From Caldithrix abyssi (lineage in GTDB: Bacteria > Calditrichota > Calditrichia > Calditrichales > Calditrichaceae): a DNA stretch of 56,670 bases. Below, in pieces: positions 6,956-15,696 of the stretch. The translations under genes were made by a program, and so were the position numbers. Below the pieces are notes generated by a model. It was given only the letters and a program-made list of their open reading frames with translations. It was not told the DNA's origin and made no database searches. Position 1 is the stretch's first letter. Every line of letters starts with the position of its first letter. The DNA is taken from assembly GCA_011369465.1 (NCBI GenBank), contig DRQG01000105.1:1-56670 (forward strand). The letters are read 5' to 3'.

Positions 6956-6993
6956 CAAGCAGCCAACAACAAACAATCCTGGAAATACGTATT

Positions 6994-9723
6994 ATGTCAA
7001 AAAAACTTTTTTTAATCGACGGTTCGGCGTTGTATTACCGCAGTTATTTTGCGTTCATCCGCAACCCCTTAATCAACTCCAAAGGGGAAAATACTTCGGC
7101 TACATTCGGGTTTTTGTCTTCGCTGATTAAATTAATCGAGGATGAACACCCGGACTATCTGGCGGTGATTTTCGATACCAAAGAGCCGACCTTCCGACAT
7201 GAAATCTATCCGCAATACAAAGCCACCCGCGAGAAGATGCCGGAAGAGATGGCGCAACAATATCCCCGCCTGGTGGATACGCTCAAACGCCTGAATTTTG
7301 TGGTTATGGATCAGGAAGGCTATGAAGCGGATGATATCATCGGTTCGCTGGCTAAAAAATTTGCCTCCCCCGAATTGGATGTGTATATCGTTTCCGGCGA
7401 TAAAGATATGGCCCAATTGGTGAACGATCATGTTTTTTTATACAATCCCGGCAAAGGCAATCAGCCGGCGGAGGTGCTGGATGCCGCGGCGGTAAAGGAT
7501 AAGATGGGAATCGAACCGAAACAGATTGTCGATTGGCTGGCCTTGATGGGCGACAGCTCGGACAATATTCCCGGCGTACCCAAAGTGGGCAAAGTAACGG
7601 CCGTAAAATTACTCAATGCATTCGGCAGCCTTGAAAAACTTTATGAGTCCATTGATCAACTGAAGGAAGGAGCCGTAAAGGACAATCTGGTTGCCTGCGA
7701 GGAACAGACCGGACTGGCCCGACAACTGGCCGCCATACACAGCGATATGGATCTGGCTGTAAAGTTAGAGGATCTGAAATTTCGCATCTGGGATGCCGAT
7801 GAAGCGGAAAAAGTAATGAACGAGCTGGAATTCCGCCGTTTGGCCGACCGCATGAAAGCCATTGCCCGCGGTGAAGGCGCGCTGGAAGAACTCTCTCATC
7901 ATGATGAATCCGCCGTACACTATGAGCTGATTGATACATTGGAAGGCGTCGAGAAATTAGCCCGCCAGCTGGAACAGCAGCAGGCCTTTGTCTTCGATCT
8001 GGAAACCGATTCGCTGGACTTTATGCAGGCGCGCATCGCCGGTATTGCCCTTTCATGGAAAGAAAAAGAGGGCTGGTACATCCCGATTGAACATCCGGAT
8101 TATCATCTGCCTCAGGATCAGGTGTTCGAGCTTCTGGGATCCGTCTTTGCGAACCCAAAAAAGAAAAAAATTGCCCAAAATATTAAATTCGATGCGGCAA
8201 TTTTGCAGCGGCACGGTGTGGAAATAAAAGGCCTTTATTTTGATACCATGATCGCCGCCTATCTGATTAATCCGGGCGGGCAGCACAAACTGGATAAGCT
8301 TTCCGAAAAATATCTCAATTATGAAATGATCCACATTGGCGAATTGATAGGCACTGGACGTAAACAGAAAAAAATGACCGACATTCCCGCCTTGGAAGTA
8401 GTGCGTTACGCCGCCGAAGATGCCGACATCACCTTTCGACTGTACAACGTTCTGCGGCCCAAAATACACGAGATGGGTATGGACGATTTGTTCTATAATT
8501 TGGAAATGCCCCTGGTGGAAGTTCTGATGGGTATGGAAGAGCACGGCGTCCGGTTAGATACCCGTCTGTTGCGTGAGCTTTCCGAAAAATTGGGTAAACA
8601 GGCGGACGAGCTTGAGCAGTCGATTTACCGGGATGCGGGAGAGGAATTCAATCTCAATTCGCCGCAGCAGTTAGGCCCTATTCTTTTTGATAAACTGGAA
8701 ATCCACAAAGAACTCAATTTACGCAAACCGCCCAAGACCAAAACCGGTCAGTATTCCACCGCGGAAAGCATACTGGAACGGTACGCCGCCCATCCGATTA
8801 TCGACCGGATTTTGTCCTATCGTAAACTGGTAAAATTAAAAAATACCTATCTGGATGCTCTGCCGCAATTAGTCAATCCGCAAACCGGCCGTGTGCATAC
8901 CTCGTACAATCAAACGGTAGCCGCAACGGGCCGGCTTTCCAGCAGCAACCCTAATCTGCAGAATATTCCCATCCGCACCGAGATCGGCCGCGAAATTCGC
9001 AAAGCCTTTATCGCTTCCGATGAAAATTCGGTCATCTTGAGCGCTGACTACTCGCAAATCGAATTGCGTATTATGGCCCATCTTTCGCAGGATGAAAATA
9101 TGATCGAGAGTTTCCGGCAAAATCTGGATATTCACGCCGCTACCGCAGCCCAGATTTTCGATATACCTCTGGATCAGGTTACTTCCGATCACCGGCGCAA
9201 AGCCAAAGAGATCAATTTCGGCATCATTTACGGGATGAGCCGTTACGGGCTGGCCGCGCGGCTGGACATCAGCGTGGATGAAGCCGAAGAATTCATCATC
9301 GACTATTTTGCCACTTATCCCAAAATCAAACTGTACATGGAAGCCGCCATAAAAATGGCGCGTGATAAAGGCTATGTGGAAACCATGCTGCATCGCCGGC
9401 GTTATCTGCCGGAAATAAAGAGCACCAACCGGCAAATCCGCGAATTTGCCGAGCGTACGGCCATCAACACGCCTATACAGGGTTCGGCTGCCGATTTAAT
9501 CAAAAAAGCTATGATCGAAGTCCATCGTTTTATGAAGAACGAAGAGACGCCCGCCCAGATGCTTTTGCAGGTACACGACGAACTGGTTTTCGAAGTTCGG
9601 GAATCCGCCGCCGAGGCCTTTGCCCATAAAGTACGCGGCATTATGGCCGGCGCCTTTAAGCTGCGCGTACCTATTGTAGTGGACAGCGGGATCGGGAAGA
9701 ACTGGTTGGAAGCTCACGAGTAA
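6994..9723 (+). CDS. polA: DNA polymerase I
   Basis: A 909-residue protein of full length with all three domains. The 5' nuclease domain occupies about 1-290 (LFLIDGSALYYRSYFAF start, DADDIIG-like acidic motif EADDIIG, then VSGDKDMAQLV). The 3'-5' proofreading domain starts near 315 and keeps the catalytic pair D335 and E337 in FDLETD, so proofreading is probably active. The polymerase domain has motif A (SADYSQIELR, D685), the O-helix RRKAKEINFGIIYGMS and motif C QVHDELVFEV (D862, E863). The enzyme fills gaps in repair and removes Okazaki primers. It follows mutS2, separated by 637 bases of repeat DNA, and the ATG has no strong ribosome site. Confidence 0.97.
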   Translation: MSKKLFLIDGSALYYRSYFAFIRNPLINSKGENTSATFGFLSSLIKLIEDEHPDYLAVIFDTKEPTFRHEIYPQYKATREKMPEEMAQQYPRLVDTLKRLNFVVMDQEGYEADDIIGSLAKKFASPELDVYIVSGDKDMAQLVNDHVFLYNPGKGNQPAEVLDAAAVKDKMGIEPKQIVDWLALMGDSSDNIPGVPKVGKVTAVKLLNAFGSLEKLYESIDQLKEGAVKDNLVACEEQTGLARQLAAIHSDMDLAVKLEDLKFRIWDADEAEKVMNELEFRRLADRMKAIARGEGALEELSHHDESAVHYELIDTLEGVEKLARQLEQQQAFVFDLETDSLDFMQARIAGIALSWKEKEGWYIPIEHPDYHLPQDQVFELLGSVFANPKKKKIAQNIKFDAAILQRHGVEIKGLYFDTMIAAYLINPGGQHKLDKLSEKYLNYEMIHIGELIGTGRKQKKMTDIPALEVVRYAAEDADITFRLYNVLRPKIHEMGMDDLFYNLEMPLVEVLMGMEEHGVRLDTRLLRELSEKLGKQADELEQSIYRDAGEEFNLNSPQQLGPILFDKLEIHKELNLRKPPKTKTGQYSTAESILERYAAHPIIDRILSYRKLVKLKNTYLDALPQLVNPQTGRVHTSYNQTVAATGRLSSSNPNLQNIPIRTEIGREIRKAFIASDENSVILSADYSQIELRIMAHLSQDENMIESFRQNLDIHAATAAQIFDIPLDQVTSDHRRKAKEINFGIIYGMSRYGLAARLDISVDEAEEFIIDYFATYPKIKLYMEAAIKMARDKGYVETMLHRRRYLPEIKSTNRQIREFAERTAINTPIQGSAADLIKKAMIEVHRFMKNEETPAQMLLQVHDELVFEVRESAAEAFAHKVRGIMAGAFKLRVPIVVDSGIGKNWLEAHE

Positions 9724-9728
9724 TCCGC

Positions 9729-9786
9729 CAATTTGGGTTTACTTTGTTACAAAAAATGACTCAATTTGGGTTGACTATGTTACAAA
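9729..9786. repeat. Two direct 25-bp repeats (33-bp period), origin unknown
   Basis: The copies at 9729-9753 and 9762-9786 start CAATTTGGGTT and end TGTTACAAA and differ at two of 25 positions. A decayed relative starts at 14198 (CCGCCGAATTTGG, then TTGACCTGTAA). They could be leftover ends of an insertion sequence or a binding site for a regulator of the downstream envelope genes; neither can be decided here. Confidence 0.5.
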
Positions 9787-9889
9787 GGTGAGACATTAAG
9801 GGGCTTTCTTCGATAAAATGACAGTTGTAACTGTAACTTTTTCCCGGAATGATCGTAGCAATAGATTAGGTCTAATCGGGATAATAAAA

Positions 9890-11500
9890 ATGAAACGATA
9901 TTCCATTGTATTGCTAAGCGCTGTATGTATGGTCATTTTGTCCTTTCAGGATAGCCGAGCAGGAGAGGACTGGCCGGACAACCTGGAAGAACGGGCTGTC
10001 CATAAATACATCGGCAACACCGCCGCGCCAATGTACCGCTATGAGGGCGACTATGTTATCGATTCGGATAAAGTACTGGACGGGAATGTGGTAGTTGTTG
10101 GCGGTGACCTCACTGTGCACGGGAAAGTGGAAGGGGATATCCTGGTTATTGGCGGCGATGTCCGCGTTAAATCCGGCGCCGTCGTATTGGGCAATATTAC
10201 TTCCATTAACGGTCGTATTTTTCAGGCCGTATCTTCGAATGTAACCGGCAAACAGATCGAAACCAGTGTGAAAAACCTCTTTCCGCCGGACAACTGGAAC
10301 AAAGAATGGGATGAATATCGAACAAAATTTTGGAAAACCGTAGATCATCCGCCTTTGGGTAACGAATATCCCACCTACAGCACCCTTCCTTTGGGACGGC
10401 AATCCAATCGTTTCTTAGTGCGTTATAACCGTGTAGAGGGCATGTTTTTTGGTCTGGAAGTACCTAAAGAAATTCGCGGCAGAGTGCCCGTATTCAATAT
10501 TTACGGGTTCGGCGGATATGCTTTTAAACAGGCGAAATGGCAGTATAAAATAGGCCTCAGCCGCTGGTTATTCAATCCGACCAACTATCGCTTTGAGCTG
10601 GGTGGCGACGCACACGACTATATTTCCACGCGGGACCAATGGCTGATTTCTCCGCATGAGAACAGTCTGGCTGCCTTTTTCCTGCATGATGATTATATGG
10701 ATTTTTACCGCATCAAAGGATTTCAGCTCTATATGAGCCAGAACTTCACCGTCTATTTTAAAGCCAAACTGGCCTACAAATTTGATGAGTATATATCCGT
10801 GGAAAAAAAGGCCGATTGGTCTTTGTTTGGCGGAAGCAAGAAATTTGCCGAAAATCCGCCCATCGATGCAGGTAAAATGCGCAGCGTGTATGGGGAGCTC
10901 TACCTCGATACCCGCAACGATCCGGCACTGCCCACGCGCGGCTGGTATATCTTGCTTTCCGGAGAGAGTTCAACCAAAAAAATAGGCAGCGACTTCTCTT
11001 TTAATCAATACATCTTCGAACTGCGGCGTTATCAACGCTTGAGCCGCTTCGAACGATTGGATATCCGGCTTAAAGCGGGTACGGGAACCGGTCGTCTGCC
11101 GGTGCAAAAAAGTTTTGAATTTGGCGGGTTGAGTACGATGCGCGGATATTATTACAAAGAATTTCGTTCCAATGACCGCGCTTTTGGGTACGACCGAATG
11201 CTGCTGGCTAATTTGGAATACAACATCAGTCCCCGCATCTTGCATATCGGCTTGCCCTTTTTTAATGATCTGCGTTATGTCTTTTTCTTCGATGCAGGTA
11301 ATGCCTGGCGAAGAGCGGATGTGAGTGACAAAGATACCTGGCAGGCGGGTTTTTCTCACTTGAGTTGGAACGATATTAAATCGGATTTCGGGATAGCGGT
11401 TACCAGCTGGTCCGGTCGGGTACGTTTTAGCGTAGCGCGGCGCACCGATACGGGACAGAATCCCTACCGGTTTGCATTCCGGCTGGTGAAACCGTTTTAA
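9890..11500 (+). CDS. Omp85-like outer-membrane barrel with bactofilin-like N-terminal segment
   Basis: I use the ATG at 9890, which begins a signal peptide (MKRYSIVLLSAVCMVILSF, cleavage near SRA-GED); the upstream GTG/ATG frame at 9818 would bury it. The product is 536 residues. Residues about 55-110 hold repeats of the type VVVGGDLTVHGKVEGD and ILVIGGDVRVKSGAV, as in polymer-forming bactofilin-like sheets. From about 160 the pattern is that of a beta barrel with aromatic-rich alternating strands. DTRNDPALPTRGW and GGLSTMRGYY (RGY at 418-420) match the signatures of the surface antigen D15/BamA family, where the RGY/F loop is structural. It probably sits in the outer membrane and may insert or move proteins. 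It lies 3 bases before the next gene. Confidence 0.75.
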   Translation: MKRYSIVLLSAVCMVILSFQDSRAGEDWPDNLEERAVHKYIGNTAAPMYRYEGDYVIDSDKVLDGNVVVVGGDLTVHGKVEGDILVIGGDVRVKSGAVVLGNITSINGRIFQAVSSNVTGKQIETSVKNLFPPDNWNKEWDEYRTKFWKTVDHPPLGNEYPTYSTLPLGRQSNRFLVRYNRVEGMFFGLEVPKEIRGRVPVFNIYGFGGYAFKQAKWQYKIGLSRWLFNPTNYRFELGGDAHDYISTRDQWLISPHENSLAAFFLHDDYMDFYRIKGFQLYMSQNFTVYFKAKLAYKFDEYISVEKKADWSLFGGSKKFAENPPIDAGKMRSVYGELYLDTRNDPALPTRGWYILLSGESSTKKIGSDFSFNQYIFELRRYQRLSRFERLDIRLKAGTGTGRLPVQKSFEFGGLSTMRGYYYKEFRSNDRAFGYDRMLLANLEYNISPRILHIGLPFFNDLRYVFFFDAGNAWRRADVSDKDTWQAGFSHLSWNDIKSDFGIAVTSWSGRVRFSVARRTDTGQNPYRFAFRLVKPF

Positions 11501-11509
11501 AGGATGACT

Positions 11510-13255
11510 ATGCGAAAATATTTTGTTTTTTTAGGAATATTAACGGTTGTTTCCTGCCGTCTGTTTGCTCAGGAAGAGAAACTGGTTATGAGAAACCTGG
11601 ATGACTTTCAGGTTCAGGTGGCCGGTTTTGTTCTTGAAGATGATCGCACCGTGCATATTCACGCTGTTGGCGCCGGGGGTGATAAAGAGACAAAACAGAT
11701 AAGAAATTACCAGCAGGATCGCTTCAATATGTACGCCTATTGCTGGATCATTAATAGCGATACACGGGAAATGGTTTGGCGAATGACAATCGATAATACG
11801 GAACAAACCGGAGATCTACGCCTAAGCCGTGAATTCAATGGAAATGTGCATCTGGATAAGGGAACCTACGAAGTCTATTTTGCCGCAGTAAAACCCGGAT
11901 GGCATATATTGGACGGAGGTTTCTTTTCTGTGAGTAAACTTCTTAAATATATCTTTAGTGATGAAAACGAATGGGAAGATTCGTCCCGGGATTGGATTGT
12001 GGAAATTGATCGCGTGGATGAGGTCTATCAGAGGCGTGACGTGAAGAAAATTTTACGCGCCAAACGAAGAAACGCCGTTCTCAGTTTAACCGATACCGAT
12101 GATGATCATACGGCTAAAAAAGGATTTTCCCTCAGCCAATCACTAAAGGTAAAAATTTACGGCTTAGGCGAAGGGTACAAAGGGAAAATGTACGACTACG
12201 GCTGGATCATCAATGCCGATACCCGTGAAACCGTCTGGAAAATGAGAGAGAATGCATCCGAGTATGCCGGCGGCGCCGTAAAAAACCGCCTTTTCCGCGA
12301 TGAGATCGAACTTCCGGCCGGTAATTACCTGGTTTATTTTCGTACCGACGCCAATCATTCATCCAATGCCTGGAATGCCAACCCGCCTTATGATCCCTAC
12401 TTTTGGGGACTTACCCTTTTCCCGGCTGAAGAAGATTTTGAGCCGGATATTATAAAGGAATATAAAGAAAAAGAGATCAAACCGATCATCAGTATCACAA
12501 AGGTGGGTAACGATGCTTACATTGAAAAGGTGTTTGAACTAAAAGAGAAGGCTTCGTTACGGGTATATGCTCTTGGCGAAGGTATGGCCGGGGACATGTT
12601 CGATTATGGCTGGATAACCAACGACGAAACAGGCGAAACCGTTTGGAAAATGCGCTACAAAGATACCAAACATGCCGGGGGCGCCGGAAAAAATCGCCTT
12701 GTGGACGAGATTATCGAATTGCCTCCCGGCCGCTATGTGGTTCACTACCAAAGCGATGATTCGCACTGCTATGACGATTGGAACATGCGCCGCCCGCAAA
12801 ATCCGGAAAAATGGGGGATAACCATTTACCCGGCAAGTAAAAGCGCCCGTTATGCGCGCGTTGTCCGCGAGCCCCGAAAAGACGATACACAAGTATTGGC
12901 CCGCCTAACCCGGATAGGCGATGACGAACACGTACGGAAACGGTTTACTCTGAAGAAAAAGTCACGTATCCGCATCTACTGCATCGGCGAAGGCGATTGG
13001 GACGAAATGTACGATTACGGATGGATTGAGAATGTAAAAACAGGACGGCGGGTATGGAAAATGCGCTATAGTAAAACCGTCCATGCCGGCGGCGCCAAAA
13101 AAAACCGACTGGCCGATACGATTATCACCCTAAAACCCGGAACATACGAGGTACACTTTAAATCTGACGACAGCCATTCGTATTACGACTGGAATGATGA
13201 TCCGCCGAGACAGCCCAAAAAATGGGGCATAACCGTTTATAAACTGGACAACTAA
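11510..13255 (+). CDS. Secreted protein with four copies of an unrecognised GWI/AGGA/SDDSH domain
   Basis: The ATG at 11510 is preferred because AAAGGA at 11499-11504 is spaced for it; an ATG at 11504 overlaps that site. The 581-residue product starts with a signal peptide (MRKYFVFLGILTVVSCRLFA). It consists of four homologous units of about 115-140 residues. Each holds YDYGWIxNxxTxExVWKM, then AGGAxKNR, then IxLPxGxYxVxF, then SDDSHxxxDWN, and ends PxxPxxWGITxY. Unit 1 is the most divergent and lacks the AGGA and SDDSH parts. The Tyr, Trp, Asp and His residues suggest a ligand- or metal-binding beta domain, but I do not recognise a family. Downstream is a DUF4097 gene on the same transcript. 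Confidence 0.8.
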   Translation: MRKYFVFLGILTVVSCRLFAQEEKLVMRNLDDFQVQVAGFVLEDDRTVHIHAVGAGGDKETKQIRNYQQDRFNMYAYCWIINSDTREMVWRMTIDNTEQTGDLRLSREFNGNVHLDKGTYEVYFAAVKPGWHILDGGFFSVSKLLKYIFSDENEWEDSSRDWIVEIDRVDEVYQRRDVKKILRAKRRNAVLSLTDTDDDHTAKKGFSLSQSLKVKIYGLGEGYKGKMYDYGWIINADTRETVWKMRENASEYAGGAVKNRLFRDEIELPAGNYLVYFRTDANHSSNAWNANPPYDPYFWGLTLFPAEEDFEPDIIKEYKEKEIKPIISITKVGNDAYIEKVFELKEKASLRVYALGEGMAGDMFDYGWITNDETGETVWKMRYKDTKHAGGAGKNRLVDEIIELPPGRYVVHYQSDDSHCYDDWNMRRPQNPEKWGITIYPASKSARYARVVREPRKDDTQVLARLTRIGDDEHVRKRFTLKKKSRIRIYCIGEGDWDEMYDYGWIENVKTGRRVWKMRYSKTVHAGGAKKNRLADTIITLKPGTYEVHFKSDDSHSYYDWNDDPPRQPKKWGITVYKLDN

Positions 13256-13273
13256 ATAAAGAAAGGGCAGTAA

Positions 13274-14077
13274 ATGAAAAAAACTATCCTGATTTTGTTG
13301 GCCATGTTTTTGCCGGTATACCTGCTGGCAAAAACTACATTTGAAGAATCGTATAAAAAAATTATTCCGGTAAAGGATAAAACCGGAATCGAAATAAGAA
13401 ACACCAACGGACGTGTCGAAATTAGCTCCTGGGATCGTGACGAGGTGGAAATTATCGCATATAAAAAAGTGCAGGGTGAGGATAAAGAAAAATCACGCCG
13501 GTATCTCTCTGATATAGAAATTGAAATTGACGATGACGAAGGGATGATTGAAGTAGATGTGGATTTTCCGGATAAAAAAGAGAAAAGCGGGGGCTTTTTC
13601 TCCTGGATATTCGGCAACGGAGGTATGAATGCCTCGGTTGCCTTCGAAGTAAAGGTGCCACGTACATTTGATTTAAACATTCGCTCTACAAACGGGAGTG
13701 TGTCCGTAGCCGATTGCAGGGGACATATTCGCCTGAAAACCGTTAACGGTAAAATTACTGCCCAAAACGTTGCCGGAACCCTGAACGCCAAATCCACCAA
13801 CGGCAAGATAAAAGTATATATGACCGATGTTGATCCCGATGAAGATATGTCGCTTCAAACCACCAATGGGTCTATTACACTTAGTTTGCCGGCCGATATC
13901 CGGGCCGAGGTGGAAGCCAGAACAACCAACGGCCGTATCAGTTGCGACTTTCCTTTGGACAAAGAGGGCAGCGCAACAAAACACCGCTTAGACGGGTATA
14001 TTAACGGCGGCGGCGCATTATTATACCTGAAAACTCTGAATGGGAATATCAGTATTCTTAAAAACGAAGCAGAATAA
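13274..14077 (+). CDS. Secreted DUF4097 (beta-helix adhesin-like) protein
   Basis: A 267-residue protein with signal peptide MKKTILILLAMFLPVYLLA. Short repeats with the word TNG (NTNGRVEI, STNGSVSV, STNGKIKV, TTNGSITL, TTNGRISC) occur every 15-35 residues, the mark of DUF4097 proteins, which form a beta helix and are often called putative adhesins. An acidic insert rich in Asp, Glu and Lys covers residues 74-105. AAAGGGCAG at 13263-13271 is the likely ribosome site. It forms a set with the two secreted or outer-membrane proteins upstream, possibly a cell-surface module, but the function is unknown. Confidence 0.85.
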   Translation: MKKTILILLAMFLPVYLLAKTTFEESYKKIIPVKDKTGIEIRNTNGRVEISSWDRDEVEIIAYKKVQGEDKEKSRRYLSDIEIEIDDDEGMIEVDVDFPDKKEKSGGFFSWIFGNGGMNASVAFEVKVPRTFDLNIRSTNGSVSVADCRGHIRLKTVNGKITAQNVAGTLNAKSTNGKIKVYMTDVDPDEDMSLQTTNGSITLSLPADIRAEVEARTTNGRISCDFPLDKEGSATKHRLDGYINGGGALLYLKTLNGNISILKNEAE

Positions 14078-14197
14078 AAAGGGGCCCTATAAGGGGAGGA
14101 AAAGAAATATTGGATAGCGCGTTTTGCCCGGTTTTGCTCCCCTTCCCATATTCCTACCGGTCTGCCTTATCTCTCTAAATTAGTTTATTTTAGACCC

Positions 14198-14220
14198 CCG
14201 CCGAATTTGGTTGACCTGTA
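14198..14220. repeat. Decayed relative of the 9729/9762 direct repeats
   Basis: CCGCCGAATTTGG followed by TTGACCTGTAA aligns with CCGCCAATTTGGG and TTGACTATGTTAC near 9725-9783 with a few mismatches and one missing base. It lies in the 224-base spacer before rocD. Confidence 0.3.
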
Positions 14221-14301
14221 ATTTCTAACATCGTAAATTCTTCATCTTTTGTGTTCGATTAATGGAAATGATAGAGATCTTCTATACGAAAGGATAGCAA
14301 A

Positions 14302-15507
14302 ATGACGACGCAGGATTATATTGATCTGGAAAACGAATACGGTGCGCATAACTACCATCCGCTGGATGTGGTGATCAGCGAGGCCAAGGGGGTTTGGGTA
14401 ACCGATGTGGACGGTAAAAAATATATGGATTTTCTCAGCGCTTATTCGGCGGTAAATCAGGGCCATTGTCATCCTAAAATTTATAATGCCATGGTTGAAC
14501 AGGCCAAAAAGGTGACGCTTACTTCCCGCGCCTTTCGCAACGATCAGTTGGGGCTCTTCTGCAAAAAGCTGGCAGCGCTTACGGAAATGGAAATGGTGCT
14601 GCCCATGAATTCCGGCGCCGAGGCTGTGGAAACAGCCATCAAGGCCGCCCGCAAATGGGGGTATAAAGTAAAGGGCATAGCCGAAAATAAGGCCGAAATC
14701 ATCGTTTGTTCCAACAATTTTCACGGCCGTACCACAACAATTGTCGGTTTTTCCACGGAAGATCAGTATAAAGACGGTTTTGGGCCGTTTACGCCCGGAT
14801 TTGTAGTGGTGCCCTACGGCGACGCCAAAGCGCTGGAGGCAGCCGTTAACAAAAACACCGCCGCCTTTATGGTGGAACCCATCCAGGGCGAGGGCGGTAT
14901 TCTCATCCCGGCCGACGGGTACTTGCGGGATGTTCAGCGCATCTGCAAAGAAAACAATGTGTTGTTTATTGCCGACGAAATCCAGTCCGGTTTGGGACGT
15001 ACCGGAAAATTGTTTGCCTACCAGCACGAAGAAGGCATAAAACCGGACATGCTTATCGTGGGTAAAGCCCTTTCCGGAGGTTTTTATCCGGTGTCGGCCG
15101 TGGCCTCCTCCAAAGATATTCTGGGCGTATTCAAACCGGGCGACCACGGCAGCACCTTTGGCGGCAATCCTTTGGCCTGTGCTGTGGCAAACGCTGCACT
15201 GGATGTGCTGACGGAAGAAAAGCTGACCGAGAACTCCCGGCAGATGGGCGCTTATCTGATGGATCGTTTGCAAACAATCGATAAGAATCACATCAAAGAA
15301 ATTCGCGGGAAAGGATTATTCATCGGAATAGAACTGAACAAGGAAGCCGGGGGCGCCCGCCGCTTTTGCGAAGCTCTGCAGGAAGACGGACTGCTATGCA
15401 AGGAAACTCACGAAAACGTTATCCGTCTGGCCCCGCCGCTGGTGATCAGCAAAGAGGAAATCGATTGGGCTTTTGAGCGGATTAAAAAGGTGCTGGAAAC
15501 GCTGTAA
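14302..15507 (+). CDS. rocD: Ornithine aminotransferase
   Basis: A 401-residue class III PLP aminotransferase. The opening [21 protein letters not shown] and [17 protein letters not shown] are diagnostic for ornithine-oxo-acid transaminase, which converts ornithine and 2-oxoglutarate to glutamate semialdehyde (then pyrroline-5-carboxylate) and glutamate. The PLP lysine is K255 in [14 protein letters not shown], and the cofactor-binding [12 protein letters not shown] lies upstream. AAAGGA at 14290-14295 is a good ribosome site for the ATG. The gene stands alone, and a proline or arginine pathway partner is not present in the window. It converges with the TlpA-like gene on the other strand. Confidence 0.95.
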   Translation: MTTQDYIDLENEYGAHNYHPLDVVISEAKGVWVTDVDGKKYMDFLSAYSAVNQGHCHPKIYNAMVEQAKKVTLTSRAFRNDQLGLFCKKLAALTEMEMVLPMNSGAEAVETAIKAARKWGYKVKGIAENKAEIIVCSNNFHGRTTTIVGFSTEDQYKDGFGPFTPGFVVVPYGDAKALEAAVNKNTAAFMVEPIQGEGGILIPADGYLRDVQRICKENNVLFIADEIQSGLGRTGKLFAYQHEEGIKPDMLIVGKALSGGFYPVSAVASSKDILGVFKPGDHGSTFGGNPLACAVANAALDVLTEEKLTENSRQMGAYLMDRLQTIDKNHIKEIRGKGLFIGIELNKEAGGARRFCEALQEDGLLCKETHENVIRLAPPLVISKEEIDWAFERIKKVLETL

Positions 15508-15560
15508 AATGATTAATTAGAGTGATGGATCGACGGAGCGGTTATGAGTCGCTTCTTCAC

Positions 15561-15593
15561 AGACCTTCCAGGTCTACCAGATCTGGAAGGTCT
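15561..15593. terminator. Hairpin AGACCTTCCAG / CTGGAAGGTCT between convergent genes
   Basis: Perfect 11-bp arms at 15561-15571 and 15583-15593 with an 11-base loop, between rocD (plus) and the TlpA-like gene (minus). There is no T-run, so it is either a factor-dependent or bidirectional stop, or a dispersed palindromic repeat. The AGACCTTCCAGGT word looks like a repeat family. Confidence 0.45.
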
Positions 15594-15628
15594 AACCCGG
15601 TACGAAAATAGAGGTTCGTGTACTTAAA

Positions 15629-15657
15629 CGATTCCATCGCTTTAAGCGATGGAATCG
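15629..15657. terminator. Near-perfect 29-bp palindrome centred on CGCTTTAAGCG
   Basis: CGATTCCATCGCTT at 15629-15642 pairs with AAGCGATGGAATCG at 15644-15657 around one central base. Located between convergent genes, it would form a strong hairpin in RNA from either strand and is a candidate bidirectional stop. Confidence 0.5.
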
Positions 15658-15696
15658 CCATATTTCCATACTCCATTATTTCCTTATTGATTTTTA

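Larger units (their letters stand above)
15519..15685. repeat. Composite spacer element: opposed 8-bp arrays around two palindromes
   Basis: Three 8-mers of the type AGAGTGAT/GGATCGAC/GGAGCGGT (15519-15542) on the left face three 8-mers ATTTCCAT/ACTCCATT/ATTTCCTT (15662-15685) on the right. Between them are two palindromes (15561-15593 and 15629-15657). The same GGAG-facing-CTCC arrangement is better preserved at 31164-31248. Confidence 0.45.

Noticed and set aside
9818-9889. Longer N-terminus of the Omp85-like protein
   Set aside because: It would place 24 residues in front of a clear signal peptide; the ATG at 9890 is the better start.
14091-14144. AAGGGGAG/CTCCCCTT hairpin after the DUF4097 gene as a terminator
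   Set aside because: The 8-bp arms are 38 bases apart and no T-run follows, so a stable terminator is unlikely.
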